DNA of 64,000 nucleotides from Cupriavidus taiwanensis (GTDB lineage Bacteria; Pseudomonadota; Gammaproteobacteria; Burkholderiales; Burkholderiaceae), in contig NZ_LT984803.1 of NCBI RefSeq assembly GCF_900250115.1, positions 434,001-498,000 on the forward strand, read 5' to 3'. A program made the translations under genes and the position numbers. The stretch's first letter is position 1, and each line of letters begins with the position of its first letter. Below the pieces are notes generated by a model that saw only the letters and a list, made by a program, of their open reading frames with translations, had not been told where the DNA came from and made no database searches. Below, one piece after another: positions 1 through 8,576 of this stretch.

Positions 1-4
1 ACCC

Positions 5-508
5 ATGTCCTACAAGATCCCGGAATCCGTGCTGGTGGTGATTTACACGCCAGATCTTCAAGTCTTGCTGCTGGAACGCGCCGATCGCCCGGGGTTCTGG
101 CAGTCCGTCACCGGCAGCCTCGACACCCTGGACGAACCGCTGGGGCTGACCGCGGCGCGTGAAGTCGCCGAGGAAACCGGCATCGTCGCCGGCGAGCACC
201 AGCTGACCGACTGGGGCCATGCCATCCAGTACGACATCTACCCGCAGTGGCGCCACCGCTACGCCGAAGGGGTGACGCGCAATACCGAGCACTGGTTCGG
301 CCTGCGCGTGGCCGAGGCGCTGCCGGTGACGCTGGCGCCACGCGAACACCTGCAATACAAGTGGCTGCCCTGGCAACAGGCGGCGCAGCAATGCTTTTCC
401 AGCAGCAATGCCGACGCCATCCGCCAGCTGGCGTGGCGCGCGGCCGGTGCCGGCGCGTCGGGCGCGTCGGGCATGACGGCAGCAGCGGCAGTCGGAGGGC
501 AGCCATGA
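5..508 (+). CDS. nudB: Dihydroneopterin triphosphate pyrophosphatase (Nudix hydrolase)
   Basis: This 167-residue protein is a Nudix hydrolase. The Nudix box spans about residues 37-60 and shows the family pattern G-x5-E-x7-R-E-x2-E-E-x-G (core 'AAREVAEETG'). NudB enzymes remove pyrophosphate from dihydroneopterin triphosphate in folate synthesis, in the cytosol. The opening 'KIPESVLVVIYTPDLQVLLL' resembles NudB proteins, but substrate assignment inside the Nudix family is less certain than the fold. The Gly/Ala/Ser-rich tail after residue 145 looks disordered. The stop codon overlaps the next gene's start (ATGA, 505-508), so the two are probably translationally coupled. Confidence 0.85.
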   Translation: MSYKIPESVLVVIYTPDLQVLLLERADRPGFWQSVTGSLDTLDEPLGLTAAREVAEETGIVAGEHQLTDWGHAIQYDIYPQWRHRYAEGVTRNTEHWFGLRVAEALPVTLAPREHLQYKWLPWQQAAQQCFSSSNADAIRQLAWRAAGAGASGASGMTAAAAVGGQP

Positions 509-1287
509 AGTTGCGCGTGGTCACCTACAACATCCACAAGGGAGTGACCGGCATCGCGCGGCGCCCGCGCATCCAGAACGTGCGTGCCGGCCTGCACGCG
601 ATGGACGCGGACATCGTGTTCCTGCAGGAAGTGCAGGACCGCAACGACCGCCTGGTGGCCGCCGCGCTGTTCGACCCGGAACACACCCAGCTCAACTATC
701 TCGCCACCGACGCCTATCCGCATTCGGTCTATGGCCGCAATGCGGTCTACGACTACGGCCATCACGGCAACGCGATCCTGTCGCGCCATCCGATCCTGAT
801 GTCCGAGAACCTCGATATCTCCGACCACCGCTTCGAGCAGCGCGGGCTGCTGCATGCGGTGGCGGACGTGCACGGCGTCGAGACCCACCTGATCTGCGTG
901 CATTTCGGCCTGTTCGCGCGCAGCCGCGCGCGCCAGGCCGAGGCGCTGGTGGAGCGGGTGCAGAACGTGGTGCCGGCCGGCGTGCCGCTGGTGATCGCCG
1001 GCGACTTCAATGACTGGAACCACCGGCTCGACGCCCAGATCTGCAATACGCTGGGCGCGGTCGAGGCCTCGCACGCGCGCGGCGCGCGCCTGCATACCTT
1101 CCCCAGCCACATGCCGTGGTGGCAGCTCGACCGCATCTATGTGCGCGGCTACGAGATCGAGCGCGCCCACGCGCTGACCGGCCGCGACTGGGCGCAACGC
1201 TCCGACCACGTGCCGCTGGTGGCGGAACTGGGCCATCCGCTCGGCGGGATGGTGGAGCGGGACACGCCCGCGGACAAGGCCGCGTGA
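505..1287 (+). CDS. Endonuclease/exonuclease/phosphatase family protein (YbhP-like)
   Basis: The 260-residue protein has the full set of EEP-superfamily metal and catalytic motifs: N9 in 'VVTYNIHKG', E42 in 'FLQEVQ', D167 and N169 in 'IAGDFND', D209 in 'QLDRIYV' and the terminal 'SDH' at 233-235. These enzymes hydrolyse phosphodiester bonds in nucleic acids or lipids; the substrate here cannot be read from sequence. I start at the ATG at 505 because it overlaps the nudB stop and gives the usual family N-terminus. A cardiolipin synthase B gene lies just beyond mobB, and in enterobacteria the homologues ybhP and clsB are adjacent, which hints at a membrane-lipid role. Confidence 0.85.
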   Translation: MKLRVVTYNIHKGVTGIARRPRIQNVRAGLHAMDADIVFLQEVQDRNDRLVAAALFDPEHTQLNYLATDAYPHSVYGRNAVYDYGHHGNAILSRHPILMSENLDISDHRFEQRGLLHAVADVHGVETHLICVHFGLFARSRARQAEALVERVQNVVPAGVPLVIAGDFNDWNHRLDAQICNTLGAVEASHARGARLHTFPSHMPWWQLDRIYVRGYEIERAHALTGRDWAQRSDHVPLVAELGHPLGGMVERDTPADKAA

Positions 1288-1299
1288 GGCAGGCGGGGG

Positions 1300-1833
1300 T
1301 CAGCCCGCGCCGCCGTCGCGGCCGGGCAGGGGATAGTCGCGGATAAAGGCGAACACCGCCTGCGCATCGTTCAGGTCCAGCACCGGCAGCGTGGTCATGG
1401 CGGCGACGGCGGCGGGATCGTCGCTGGCGACCGCCACCACGCCCGGCACCTCGTCCCACAGCGGCGCGCGGCCCAGCGCGGGGCGGAACACCTCCAGCTT
1501 GGGAAAATCGCTGCGCTTGTATCCTTCCACCAGCACCAGGTCGGTGTCGGGCGGCAGCACCGCGAGCGCATCGTCGAGTTCGGGCGAAGGCGCGGCTTCG
1601 GGGTAATGCCGCATCAACGTCAGGTGGCGCGCGCCGACCAGCACGACGTTGGCGCAGCCGGCCGCGCGCATGCGCCACGAATCCTTGCCGGGCGTGTCGG
1701 GATCGAAGCCGTGGTGGGTGTGCTTGACGCCGGCCACGCGCAGGCCGGCGCCGACGAAGCAGGGGATGAGCTGGTCCAGCAGCGTGGTCTTGCCGCTGCC
1801 GGACGAACCGGTAATGCCGAATACCTTCACCAT
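1300..1833 (-). CDS. mobB: Molybdopterin-guanine dinucleotide biosynthesis protein B
   Basis: The 177-residue product opens with 'KVFGITGSSGSGKTTLL', a Walker A P-loop (residues 9-16) typical of MobB. It continues with 'GVKHTHHGFDPDTPGKDSWR' and 'LVLVEGYKRSDFPKLEVFR', both conserved in the family. MobB is a GTP-binding accessory factor that helps MobA attach GMP to molybdopterin. The frame stays open further upstream, but the ATG at 1833 places the P-loop at the usual distance from the N-terminus. The gene is convergent with the preceding gene (12 nt between stops) and divergent from clsB. It separates two genes that are neighbours in enterobacteria, so it may be a local insertion. Confidence 0.9.
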   Translation of the reverse strand: MVKVFGITGSSGSGKTTLLDQLIPCFVGAGLRVAGVKHTHHGFDPDTPGKDSWRMRAAGCANVVLVGARHLTLMRHYPEAAPSPELDDALAVLPPDTDLVLVEGYKRSDFPKLEVFRPALGRAPLWDEVPGVVAVASDDPAAVAAMTTLPVLDLNDAQAVFAFIRDYPLPGRDGGAG

Positions 1834-1970
1834 GGGTTCCGTAGGGCCATCGGGAGTCTGCCTGTACGCCGGAATCGGTGCGCAGCGCATCGGCATCGAC
1901 GATAGCAGAGTTCCGCGCCCCAATGTGCAGGCCGCGCCTTGCCCGCCGCAAACTGTCCGATAATCACGGC

Positions 1971-3269
1971 ATGTCACGGATCTCCCACTCCGCCCAGGCC
2001 GAGGACGCCCCGGTGCACGACACCGCCACCACCGGCGAGCCGACCTATCGCCACCACATGCTGCGCTGGGCCTGGCGCCGCGGCAAGCCTACCATCGGCA
2101 ACACCGTGCGGCTGCTGCACGGCGGCCAGGATTTCTTTCCGGCGCTGATCGCCGCGATCGACCAGGCCGCGTTCCAGGTCATGCTGGAAACCTACATCTA
2201 TGCCGACGACGAGGTCGGCCGCGCCGTCGCCGACGCGCTGATCCGTGCCGCCGCGCGCGGGGTCGCGGTGCGCGTGACCGTGGACGGCTTCGGCGCCGGC
2301 GACATGCCCGCCGAACTGGCCGAACGGCTGCGCGCGGGCGGCGTGCACCTGCGCGTCTACCGCGCCATGCGCGGTTTCCGCCTGGCGCGGCGCCACCTGC
2401 GCCGGCTGCACCGCAAGCTCGCCGTGATCGATCGCCATGTCGCCTTCGTCGGCGGCATCAACATCATCGACGACCACAACCACGGGCCCTTCGAAGGCGC
2501 CAACCTGGGGCCGCGCTACGACTTCGCGGTGCAGGTCAGCGGGCCGCTGGTGGACCGCATCGCGCTGTCGTCGGAACGGCTGTGGTGGCGGCTGTCGCTG
2601 CGCGAGGCGCGCGGGAGCGAGCGCGCCGCCGCGGTTGCCGACTACCCGCTGGTGACCGACTTGCCGCCGCGCCCGGAAGCGAGCGGCGGCATCCGTGCCG
2701 CGCTGCTGCTGCGCGACAACCTGCGCAACCGCCGCACCATCGAGCGCGAATACCTGCGCGCGCTGGGCGCCGCGCGCCACGACGTGATCCTCGCCAACGC
2801 CTACTTCCTGCCGGGGCACAAGATGCGGCGCGCCTTGCTGGCCTGCCGCGGGCGCGGCGTGCGCGTGCGGCTGCTGCTGCAGGGCATGGTCGAATACCGG
2901 CTGCAGCACTACGCCACCCATGCGCTCTATGCCTCGTTGCTCGAGGCCGGCGTCGAGATCTACGAGTATGCCGAGAGCTTCCTGCACGCCAAGGTCGGTG
3001 TGGTCGACGAGGCCTGGGCCACGGTCGGCTCCAGCAACATGGATCCGTTCAGCCTGCTGCTCGCGCGCGAAGCCAACGTTGCCGTTTATGATGCCGCCTT
3101 CGCCGCTGAACTGCGCGAAGCGCTGGAGCGGGCCATTGCGCACCGCAGCGTGCGGGTGCTGCCCGACGCGCATGCGCGGCGCTCGCCACTGCACCGCCTG
3201 GCCAACTGGGCGGCCTACATGCTGCTGCGCCTGGGCGTGATCATCGCCGGGGTCACGGGCCGCTACTGA
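1971..3269 (+). CDS. clsB: Cardiolipin synthase B
   Basis: The 432-residue protein belongs to the phospholipase D superfamily and carries both HKD catalytic motifs: 'HRKLAVID' (H147) followed by 'GGINI', and 'HAKVGVVD' (H339) followed by 'GSSNMDPFS'. ClsB-type enzymes form cardiolipin by phosphatidyl transfer at the inner membrane. There is no N-terminal membrane hairpin as in ClsA, which fits the ClsB class; a hydrophobic stretch occurs only at the extreme C-terminus ('YMLLRLGVIIAGV'). I chose the ATG at 1971; codons further upstream read into the intergenic region shared with mobB. No clear Shine-Dalgarno site is visible before it. Confidence 0.88.
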   Translation: MSRISHSAQAEDAPVHDTATTGEPTYRHHMLRWAWRRGKPTIGNTVRLLHGGQDFFPALIAAIDQAAFQVMLETYIYADDEVGRAVADALIRAAARGVAVRVTVDGFGAGDMPAELAERLRAGGVHLRVYRAMRGFRLARRHLRRLHRKLAVIDRHVAFVGGINIIDDHNHGPFEGANLGPRYDFAVQVSGPLVDRIALSSERLWWRLSLREARGSERAAAVADYPLVTDLPPRPEASGGIRAALLLRDNLRNRRTIEREYLRALGAARHDVILANAYFLPGHKMRRALLACRGRGVRVRLLLQGMVEYRLQHYATHALYASLLEAGVEIYEYAESFLHAKVGVVDEAWATVGSSNMDPFSLLLAREANVAVYDAAFAAELREALERAIAHRSVRVLPDAHARRSPLHRLANWAAYMLLRLGVIIAGVTGRY

Positions 3270-3396
3270 AGGGCTGCGCCGGGCATTGTGCGTTTGTTGC
3301 CATGCGGCACGGCCGCTGCAGCAAGCGCTGGCAGCGCGGGCGCTGGCGGACATGCTGCAATGCAGTCCGTTTAGAAACAGCGGTCTAATTAAAAGC

Positions 3397-3425
3397 TTGA
3401 TGGGCAGGTGCCGCGCCAGAATAAT
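3397..3425 (+). promoter_or_regulatory. Sigma-70-type promoter of the tetR-fad operon
   Basis: TTGATG (3397-3402) and AATAAT (3420-3425) are separated by 17 bases, which is the ideal spacing. The predicted start site, near 3432, lies inside the palindrome described in the next entry. The 297 bases between clsB and tetR hold no other gene. The leader from about 3432 to 3566 is otherwise unremarkable. Confidence 0.6.
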
Positions 3426-3427
3426 CT

Positions 3428-3439
3428 GAACGACCGTTC
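3428..3439. promoter_or_regulatory. Probable TetR-family operator (GAACG-AC-CGTTC)
   Basis: This perfect palindrome, GAACGACCGTTC, begins two bases after the -10 box and covers the predicted start site of the regulator gene that follows. PsrA/FadR-type TetR regulators of beta-oxidation in proteobacteria bind short palindromes of a similar shape, so autorepression of the operon, relieved by acyl-CoA, is a reasonable inference. I see no second copy before the acyl-CoA dehydrogenase gene at 4284. Confidence 0.6.
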
Positions 3440-3566
3440 TTTTTTGGCTTAGACTGCGTGCATTCGCGGTATGCACCGGCAAATCCGCCGGCCGCCCGCA
3501 AGCAATGAATGCAACGTCAGGGTCATACGCGGAGCCGCAGCAGGCCCCGCAGAACGGAGAAAAAAC

Positions 3567-4208
3567 ATGCGACACCAGTCAGCCCGTCTCGAATCCGCCG
3601 CCTCGTCGCCCTCGCCCATGCGCAAGGGCGAGATGACGCGCGTGGCGATTCTGGATGCCGCACTGGAATTGTCGTCCCGCGACGGGCTCGAAGGTCTGAC
3701 CATCGGCCTGCTCGCGGAACGCATGCAGATGAGCAAGAGCGGCGTGTTCGCGCATTTCGGTTCGCGCGAAGACCTGCAGGTCGAGGTGGTGCGGGAGTAT
3801 CACCGCCGGTTCGAGCAGGAGGTGTTCTATCCCTCGCTGCAGGAGCCGCGCGGACTGCCGCGGCTGTGGTCGATGGTGCGGCGCTGGATGGAGAAGCGCA
3901 TCCAGGAAGTGACGACGGGATGCATCTACATCAGCGGCGCGGTGGAGTACGACGACCGCGCCGGCAGCCTGGTGCGTGACGAGCTGGTCAAGAGCGTCAC
4001 CATCTGGCGGGCAGCGCTGAACCGCGCCATCAACCAGGCCAAGGAAGAGGGGCACCTGCGCGCGGACTGCGATCCGCGCCTGATGCTGTTCGAGATGTAC
4101 AGCCTTGAACTAGGCTTGCATCATGACGCCCGTTTCCTGCGCCTGCCCGACAGCGCCGAGCTTGCCATGGTCGCGCTCAACAAACTGATTCAGTCTTACC
4201 GTACCTGA
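3567..4208 (+). CDS. TetR/AcrR family regulator of the fatty-acid degradation operon
   Basis: The 213-residue protein has an N-terminal TetR DNA-binding domain (about residues 24-70). Its helix-turn-helix is 'TIGLLAERMQMSKSGVFAHF', a very typical TetR recognition segment. The rest is an all-helical ligand-binding domain, presumably for an acyl-CoA. The start at 3567 follows a GGAGAA ribosome site at 3556-3561. Upstream in-frame ATG codons lack one and would add a non-homologous leader. Only 75 bases separate it from the acyl-CoA dehydrogenase gene, with no new promoter seen, so it is most likely the first gene of the operon and represses itself through the 3428-3439 palindrome. Confidence 0.88.
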   Translation: MRHQSARLESAASSPSPMRKGEMTRVAILDAALELSSRDGLEGLTIGLLAERMQMSKSGVFAHFGSREDLQVEVVREYHRRFEQEVFYPSLQEPRGLPRLWSMVRRWMEKRIQEVTTGCIYISGAVEYDDRAGSLVRDELVKSVTIWRAALNRAINQAKEEGHLRADCDPRLMLFEMYSLELGLHHDARFLRLPDSAELAMVALNKLIQSYRT

Positions 4209-4283
4209 GGCCGTCGGGTCGGGCCGGTTCGCGCGAGCGAGGCGGGCGGCATGGCGGCATCGTATAACTCCAAGGAGTCTCTG

Positions 4284-6071
4284 ATGGGCCAGTACACCGC
4301 ACCGTTGCGCGACATGCAGTTCGTGCTCCATGAACTGCTCGGCGCCGCAGCCGAACTGAAGGCGATGCCGCCGCACGCGGACATCGACGCGGACACCATC
4401 AACCAGGTCATCGAGGAAGCCGGCAAGTTCTGCGCGGACGTGGTGTTCCCGCTCAACCAGGTGGGCGACCGCGAGGGCTGCACCTACGCCGGCGATGGCG
4501 TGGTCAAGGCCCCCACCGGCTTCAAGGAAGCCTACCAGCAGTATGTCGAGGCCGGCTGGCCGGCACTGGCATGCGACCCGGCCTTCGGCGGCCAGGGCCT
4601 GCCGATCGTGGTCAACAACGTGGTCTACGAGATGCTGAACTCGGCCAACCAGGCCTGGACCATGTATCCCGGCCTGTCGCACGGCGCCTATGAGGCCCTG
4701 CACGCACACGGCACCCCCGAGCTGCAGCAGACCTACCTGCCCAAGCTGGTGTCCGGCGTCTGGACCGGCACCATGTGCCTGACCGAGCCGCATTGCGGCA
4801 CCGACCTCGGCATCCTGCGCAGCAAGGCCGAGCCCCAGGCCGACGGCTCCTACCTGATCACCGGCACCAAGATCTTCATCTCCGCCGGCGAGCACGACCT
4901 GGCCGAGAACATCATCCACCTGGTGCTGGCGCGGCTGCCGGACGCGCCCGCCGGCACCAAGGGCATCTCGCTGTTCGTGGTGCCCAAGTTCATCCCCGAT
5001 GCCAGCGGCAACCCGGGCCAGCGCAACGGCATCCAGTGCGGCTCGATCGAGCACAAGATGGGCATCCACGGCAACGCCACCTGCGTGATGAACCTGGACG
5101 GCGCGCGCGGCTGGATGGTGGGCGAGCCCAACAAGGGCCTCAACGCCATGTTCGTGATGATGAACGCCGCGCGCCTGGGCGTGGGCGCGCAAGGCCTGGG
5201 CCTGACCGAGGTGGCGTACCAGAACTCGGTCGCCTACGCCAAGGACCGCCTGCAGATGCGCGCGCTGACCGGCCCCAAGGCCCCCGAGAAGGCCGCGGAT
5301 CCGATCATCGTGCACCCGGACGTGCGCCGCATGCTGCTGACCCAGCGCGCCTACGCGGAAGGCGGCCGCGCCTTCAGCTACTGGACCGCGCTGCAGATCG
5401 ACCGCGAGCTGTCGCACCCGGACGAGGCGGTGCGCAAGCAGGCCGGCGAACTGGTCGCGCTGCTGACGCCGGTGATCAAGGCGTTCCTGACCGACAACGC
5501 CTTCACCGCCACCAACGAGGGCATGCAGGTGTTCGGCGGCCACGGCTACATCTCCGAATGGGGCATGGAGCAATACGTGCGCGACGCCCGCATCAACATG
5601 ATCTACGAAGGCACCAACACGATCCAGGCACTGGACCTGCTGGGCCGCAAGATCCTCGGCGACATGGGCGCGAAGATGAAGGTCTTCGGCAAGATCGTGC
5701 AGGAATTCGTCGAGGCCGAAGGCACCAATGAAGCCATGCAGGAGTTCATCAACCCGCTGGCCGACCTGGGCGACAAGGTGCAGAAGCTGACCATGGAAAT
5801 CGGCATGAAGGCGATGGGCAACGCCGACGAAGTCGGCGCCGCCGCGGTGCCGTACCTGCGCGTGGTGGGCCACCTGGTGTTCTCTTACTTCTGGGCACGG
5901 ATGGCCAAGATCGCGCTGGAGAAGGAAGCCAGCGGCGACAAGTTCTACACCGCCAAGCTGGCCACCGCGCGCTTCTACTTCGCCAAGCTGCTGCCGGAAA
6001 CGGCCGGCGAGATCCGCAAGGCGCGCGCTGGTTCGGCGTCGCTGATGGCGCTGGACGCGGATTTGTTCTGA
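4284..6071 (+). CDS. Acyl-CoA dehydrogenase (large, FadE-like)
   Basis: This 595-residue flavoprotein catalyses the first beta-oxidation step, acyl-CoA to trans-2-enoyl-CoA. The N-terminal, middle and C-terminal acyl-CoA dehydrogenase domains are visible: 'MCLTEPHCGTDLG' in the FAD-contacting middle domain, 'VFGGHGYISEWGMEQYVRD' and 'MIYEGTNTIQALDLLGRKI' in the C-terminal domain. E442 in 'YEGTNTIQ' is the likely catalytic base. A further C-terminal extension is typical of the ~600-residue subfamily paired with thiolases in Burkholderiales. The ATG at 4284 is preceded by AAGGAG at 4272-4277; the ATG at 4251 lacks a good site. It is the second gene of the fad operon. Confidence 0.92.
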   Translation: MGQYTAPLRDMQFVLHELLGAAAELKAMPPHADIDADTINQVIEEAGKFCADVVFPLNQVGDREGCTYAGDGVVKAPTGFKEAYQQYVEAGWPALACDPAFGGQGLPIVVNNVVYEMLNSANQAWTMYPGLSHGAYEALHAHGTPELQQTYLPKLVSGVWTGTMCLTEPHCGTDLGILRSKAEPQADGSYLITGTKIFISAGEHDLAENIIHLVLARLPDAPAGTKGISLFVVPKFIPDASGNPGQRNGIQCGSIEHKMGIHGNATCVMNLDGARGWMVGEPNKGLNAMFVMMNAARLGVGAQGLGLTEVAYQNSVAYAKDRLQMRALTGPKAPEKAADPIIVHPDVRRMLLTQRAYAEGGRAFSYWTALQIDRELSHPDEAVRKQAGELVALLTPVIKAFLTDNAFTATNEGMQVFGGHGYISEWGMEQYVRDARINMIYEGTNTIQALDLLGRKILGDMGAKMKVFGKIVQEFVEAEGTNEAMQEFINPLADLGDKVQKLTMEIGMKAMGNADEVGAAAVPYLRVVGHLVFSYFWARMAKIALEKEASGDKFYTAKLATARFYFAKLLPETAGEIRKARAGSASLMALDADLF

Positions 6072-6128
6072 TTTTCCGCTGCGGCTGCAAAAACTCTCAC
6101 TTCAACGCTCACTAATCCAGGAGCGCGC

Positions 6129-8552
6129 ATGTCCAATTTCATCGTCAAGAAGGTCGCCGTGCTGGGTGCCGGCGTCATGGGCGCGCAGATCGCCGCCCAC
6201 CTGATCAACGCGCGCGTGCCGGTGGTGCTGTTCGACCTTCCAGCCAAGGAAGGCCCGAAGAACGGCATCGCGCTGCGCGCCATCGAGAACCTGAAGAAGC
6301 TGTCGCCCGCGCCGCTGGGCCTGAAGGAAGAGGCCGGCCTGATCCAGGCCGCCAACTACGAAGACGATATCGCCCTGCTCAAGGAATGCGACCTGGTGAT
6401 CGAGGCGATCGCCGAACGCATGGACTGGAAGCACGACCTGTACAAGAAGGTCGCGCCGCACCTGGCTTCGCACGCGATCTTCGCCACCAACACCTCGGGC
6501 CTGTCGATCACCGCGCTGTCCGACGGCTTCGATGCGGACCTGAAGTCGCGCTTCTGCGGCGTCCACTTCTTCAACCCGCCGCGCTACATGCACCTGGTCG
6601 AGCTGATCCCGACCGCGACCACGCAGCCGCAGATCCTCGACCAGCTCGAAGCCTTCCTGACCACCACGCTCGGCAAGGGCGTGGTGCGTGCCAAGGACAC
6701 GCCCAACTTCATCGCCAACCGTGTCGGCATCTTCTCGATCCTGGCGGTGTTCGCCGAGGCCCAGAAGTTCGGCATCCCGTTCGACGTGGTCGACGACCTG
6801 ACCGGGTCCAAGCTGGGGCGCGCCAAGTCCGCCACCTTCCGCACCGCGGACGTGGTCGGCCTGGATACCATGGCGCACGTGATCAAGACCATGCAGGACA
6901 ACCTGCACGACGACCCGTTCGCGCCGGTCTACCAGACCCCGGCCGTGCTCAAGGGCCTGGTCGACGCGGGCGCGCTGGGCCAGAAGACCGGCGCCGGCTT
7001 CTACAAGAAGGAAGGCAAGGCGATCAAGGTGCTCGACGCCAGCACCGGCCAGTACGTCGATGCCGGCAAGAAGGCCGACGAGATCGTGGTGCGCATGCTG
7101 AAGAAGGAACCGGCCGAGCGCATCCGGCTGCTGCGCGAGTCGGGCAACCCGCAGGCGCAGTTCCTGTGGGCGGTGTTCCGCGACGTGTTCCACTACATCG
7201 CGGTGTACCTGGAGCAGATCGCCGGCTCCGCCGCCGATATCGACCTGGCGATCCGCTGGGGCTTCGGCTGGAATTCGGGTCCGTTCGAGGACTGGCAGGC
7301 GGCCGGCTGGAAGCAGGTAGCCGAGTGGGTCAAGGAAGACGTCGAGGGCGGCAAGGCGCTGTCGGGCGCGCCGCTGCCGGCGTGGGTGTTCTCCGGCCCG
7401 GTGGCCGACAACCAGGGCGTGCACGCGCAGTCCGGCTCGTGGTCGCCCGCGACGCAGTCGTTCGTCGCGCGCAGCACGCTGCCGGTGTACCAGCGCCAGG
7501 CCTTCCGCGCCGCGATCCAGGGCACCGCCGCGGCCGATCCGCGCAAGGCCGGCCGCACCGTCGAGGAGAACGATGCGGTGCGCATCTGGGTGGGCGAGGG
7601 GCAGGACGACGTGCTGGTGGTCTCGTTCAAGAGCAAGATGAACACCATCGGTCCCGACGTGATCGACGGCCTGACCCGCGCCATCGACCTGGCCGAGGCC
7701 GGCTACAAGGGCCTGGTGGTGTGGCAGCCGACCTCGCTGCAGCTCGGCGCGCCGGGCGGCCCGTTCTCGGCGGGCGCCAACCTGGAAGCGGCCATGCCCG
7801 CCTTCATGATGGGCGGCGCCAAGGGCATCGAGCCGTTCGTGAAGAAATTCCAGGACGGGATGATGCGCGTGAAGTACGCCGCGGTGCCGGTGGTGTCGGC
7901 GGCGTCGGGCATCGCGCTGGGCGGCGGCTGCGAGTTGATGCTGCATTCGGCTGCACGCGTGGCTGCGCTCGAAACCTATATCGGCCTGGTGGAGGTAGGC
8001 GTGGGCCTGGTCCCGGCCGGCGGCGGCCTGAAGGAAGCCGCGCTGGCCGCTGCACGCGCCGCGCAGGCGGCAGGCAGCACCAACTACCTGCAGTTCCTGA
8101 CCAGCCGCTTCCAGAGCGCGGCCATGGCCAAGGTCTCCGGCTCGGCGCTCGAGGCGCGCCAGATGGGCTACCTGCAGCCGTCCGACCAGATCGTCTTCAA
8201 CGTGCATGAACTGCTGTACGTGGCGCAGAACGCCGTGCGCGCGCTGGCCGACGCCGGCTACCGCGCGCCGCTGCCGACGCTGATCCCGGTTGCCGGCCGT
8301 TCCGGCGTGGCCACCATCAAGGCCTCGCTGGTCAACATGCGCGACGGCGGCTTTATCTCCGCGCACGATTTCCTGATCGCCACGCGCATTGCCGAAGTGG
8401 TGTGCGGCGGCGACGTCGACACCGGCGTGCTGGTCAGCGAGGACTGGCTGCTGGCGCTGGAGCGCAAGGCCTTCGTCGACCTGCTGGGCACCGGCAAGAC
8501 ACAGGAGCGCATCATGGGCATGCTGCAAACCGGCAAGCCGGTGCGCAACTAA
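6129..8552 (+). CDS. 3-hydroxyacyl-CoA dehydrogenase / enoyl-CoA hydratase fusion (FadB-type)
   Basis: The 807-residue bifunctional enzyme carries out hydration of enoyl-CoA and NAD-dependent oxidation of 3-hydroxyacyl-CoA. Domain order is reversed compared with E. coli FadB. The dehydrogenase comes first: Rossmann motif 'GAGVMG' at residues 13-18, and 'HFFNPPRYMHLVELIP' with catalytic H146. A crotonase-type hydratase domain follows at about 490-690, with oxyanion-hole segments 'FSAGANLEAA' and 'SGIALGGGCE' and the acidic residue in 'GLVEVGVGLVPAGGG'. A Shine-Dalgarno-like CAGGAG lies at 6119-6124. It partners the thiolase encoded 24 bases downstream. Confidence 0.93.
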   Translation: MSNFIVKKVAVLGAGVMGAQIAAHLINARVPVVLFDLPAKEGPKNGIALRAIENLKKLSPAPLGLKEEAGLIQAANYEDDIALLKECDLVIEAIAERMDWKHDLYKKVAPHLASHAIFATNTSGLSITALSDGFDADLKSRFCGVHFFNPPRYMHLVELIPTATTQPQILDQLEAFLTTTLGKGVVRAKDTPNFIANRVGIFSILAVFAEAQKFGIPFDVVDDLTGSKLGRAKSATFRTADVVGLDTMAHVIKTMQDNLHDDPFAPVYQTPAVLKGLVDAGALGQKTGAGFYKKEGKAIKVLDASTGQYVDAGKKADEIVVRMLKKEPAERIRLLRESGNPQAQFLWAVFRDVFHYIAVYLEQIAGSAADIDLAIRWGFGWNSGPFEDWQAAGWKQVAEWVKEDVEGGKALSGAPLPAWVFSGPVADNQGVHAQSGSWSPATQSFVARSTLPVYQRQAFRAAIQGTAAADPRKAGRTVEENDAVRIWVGEGQDDVLVVSFKSKMNTIGPDVIDGLTRAIDLAEAGYKGLVVWQPTSLQLGAPGGPFSAGANLEAAMPAFMMGGAKGIEPFVKKFQDGMMRVKYAAVPVVSAASGIALGGGCELMLHSAARVAALETYIGLVEVGVGLVPAGGGLKEAALAAARAAQAAGSTNYLQFLTSRFQSAAMAKVSGSALEARQMGYLQPSDQIVFNVHELLYVAQNAVRALADAGYRAPLPTLIPVAGRSGVATIKASLVNMRDGGFISAHDFLIATRIAEVVCGGDVDTGVLVSEDWLLALERKAFVDLLGTGKTQERIMGMLQTGKPVRN

Positions 8553-8576
8553 TCAGGCTAGCGAGGAACCGAGATC

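Noticed and set aside
4209..6128. The fad operon as a new lipid-metabolism system
   Set aside because: Gene order and domains match the beta-oxidation operon known from Cupriavidus necator. Only its operator placement and the DegV gene merit attention.
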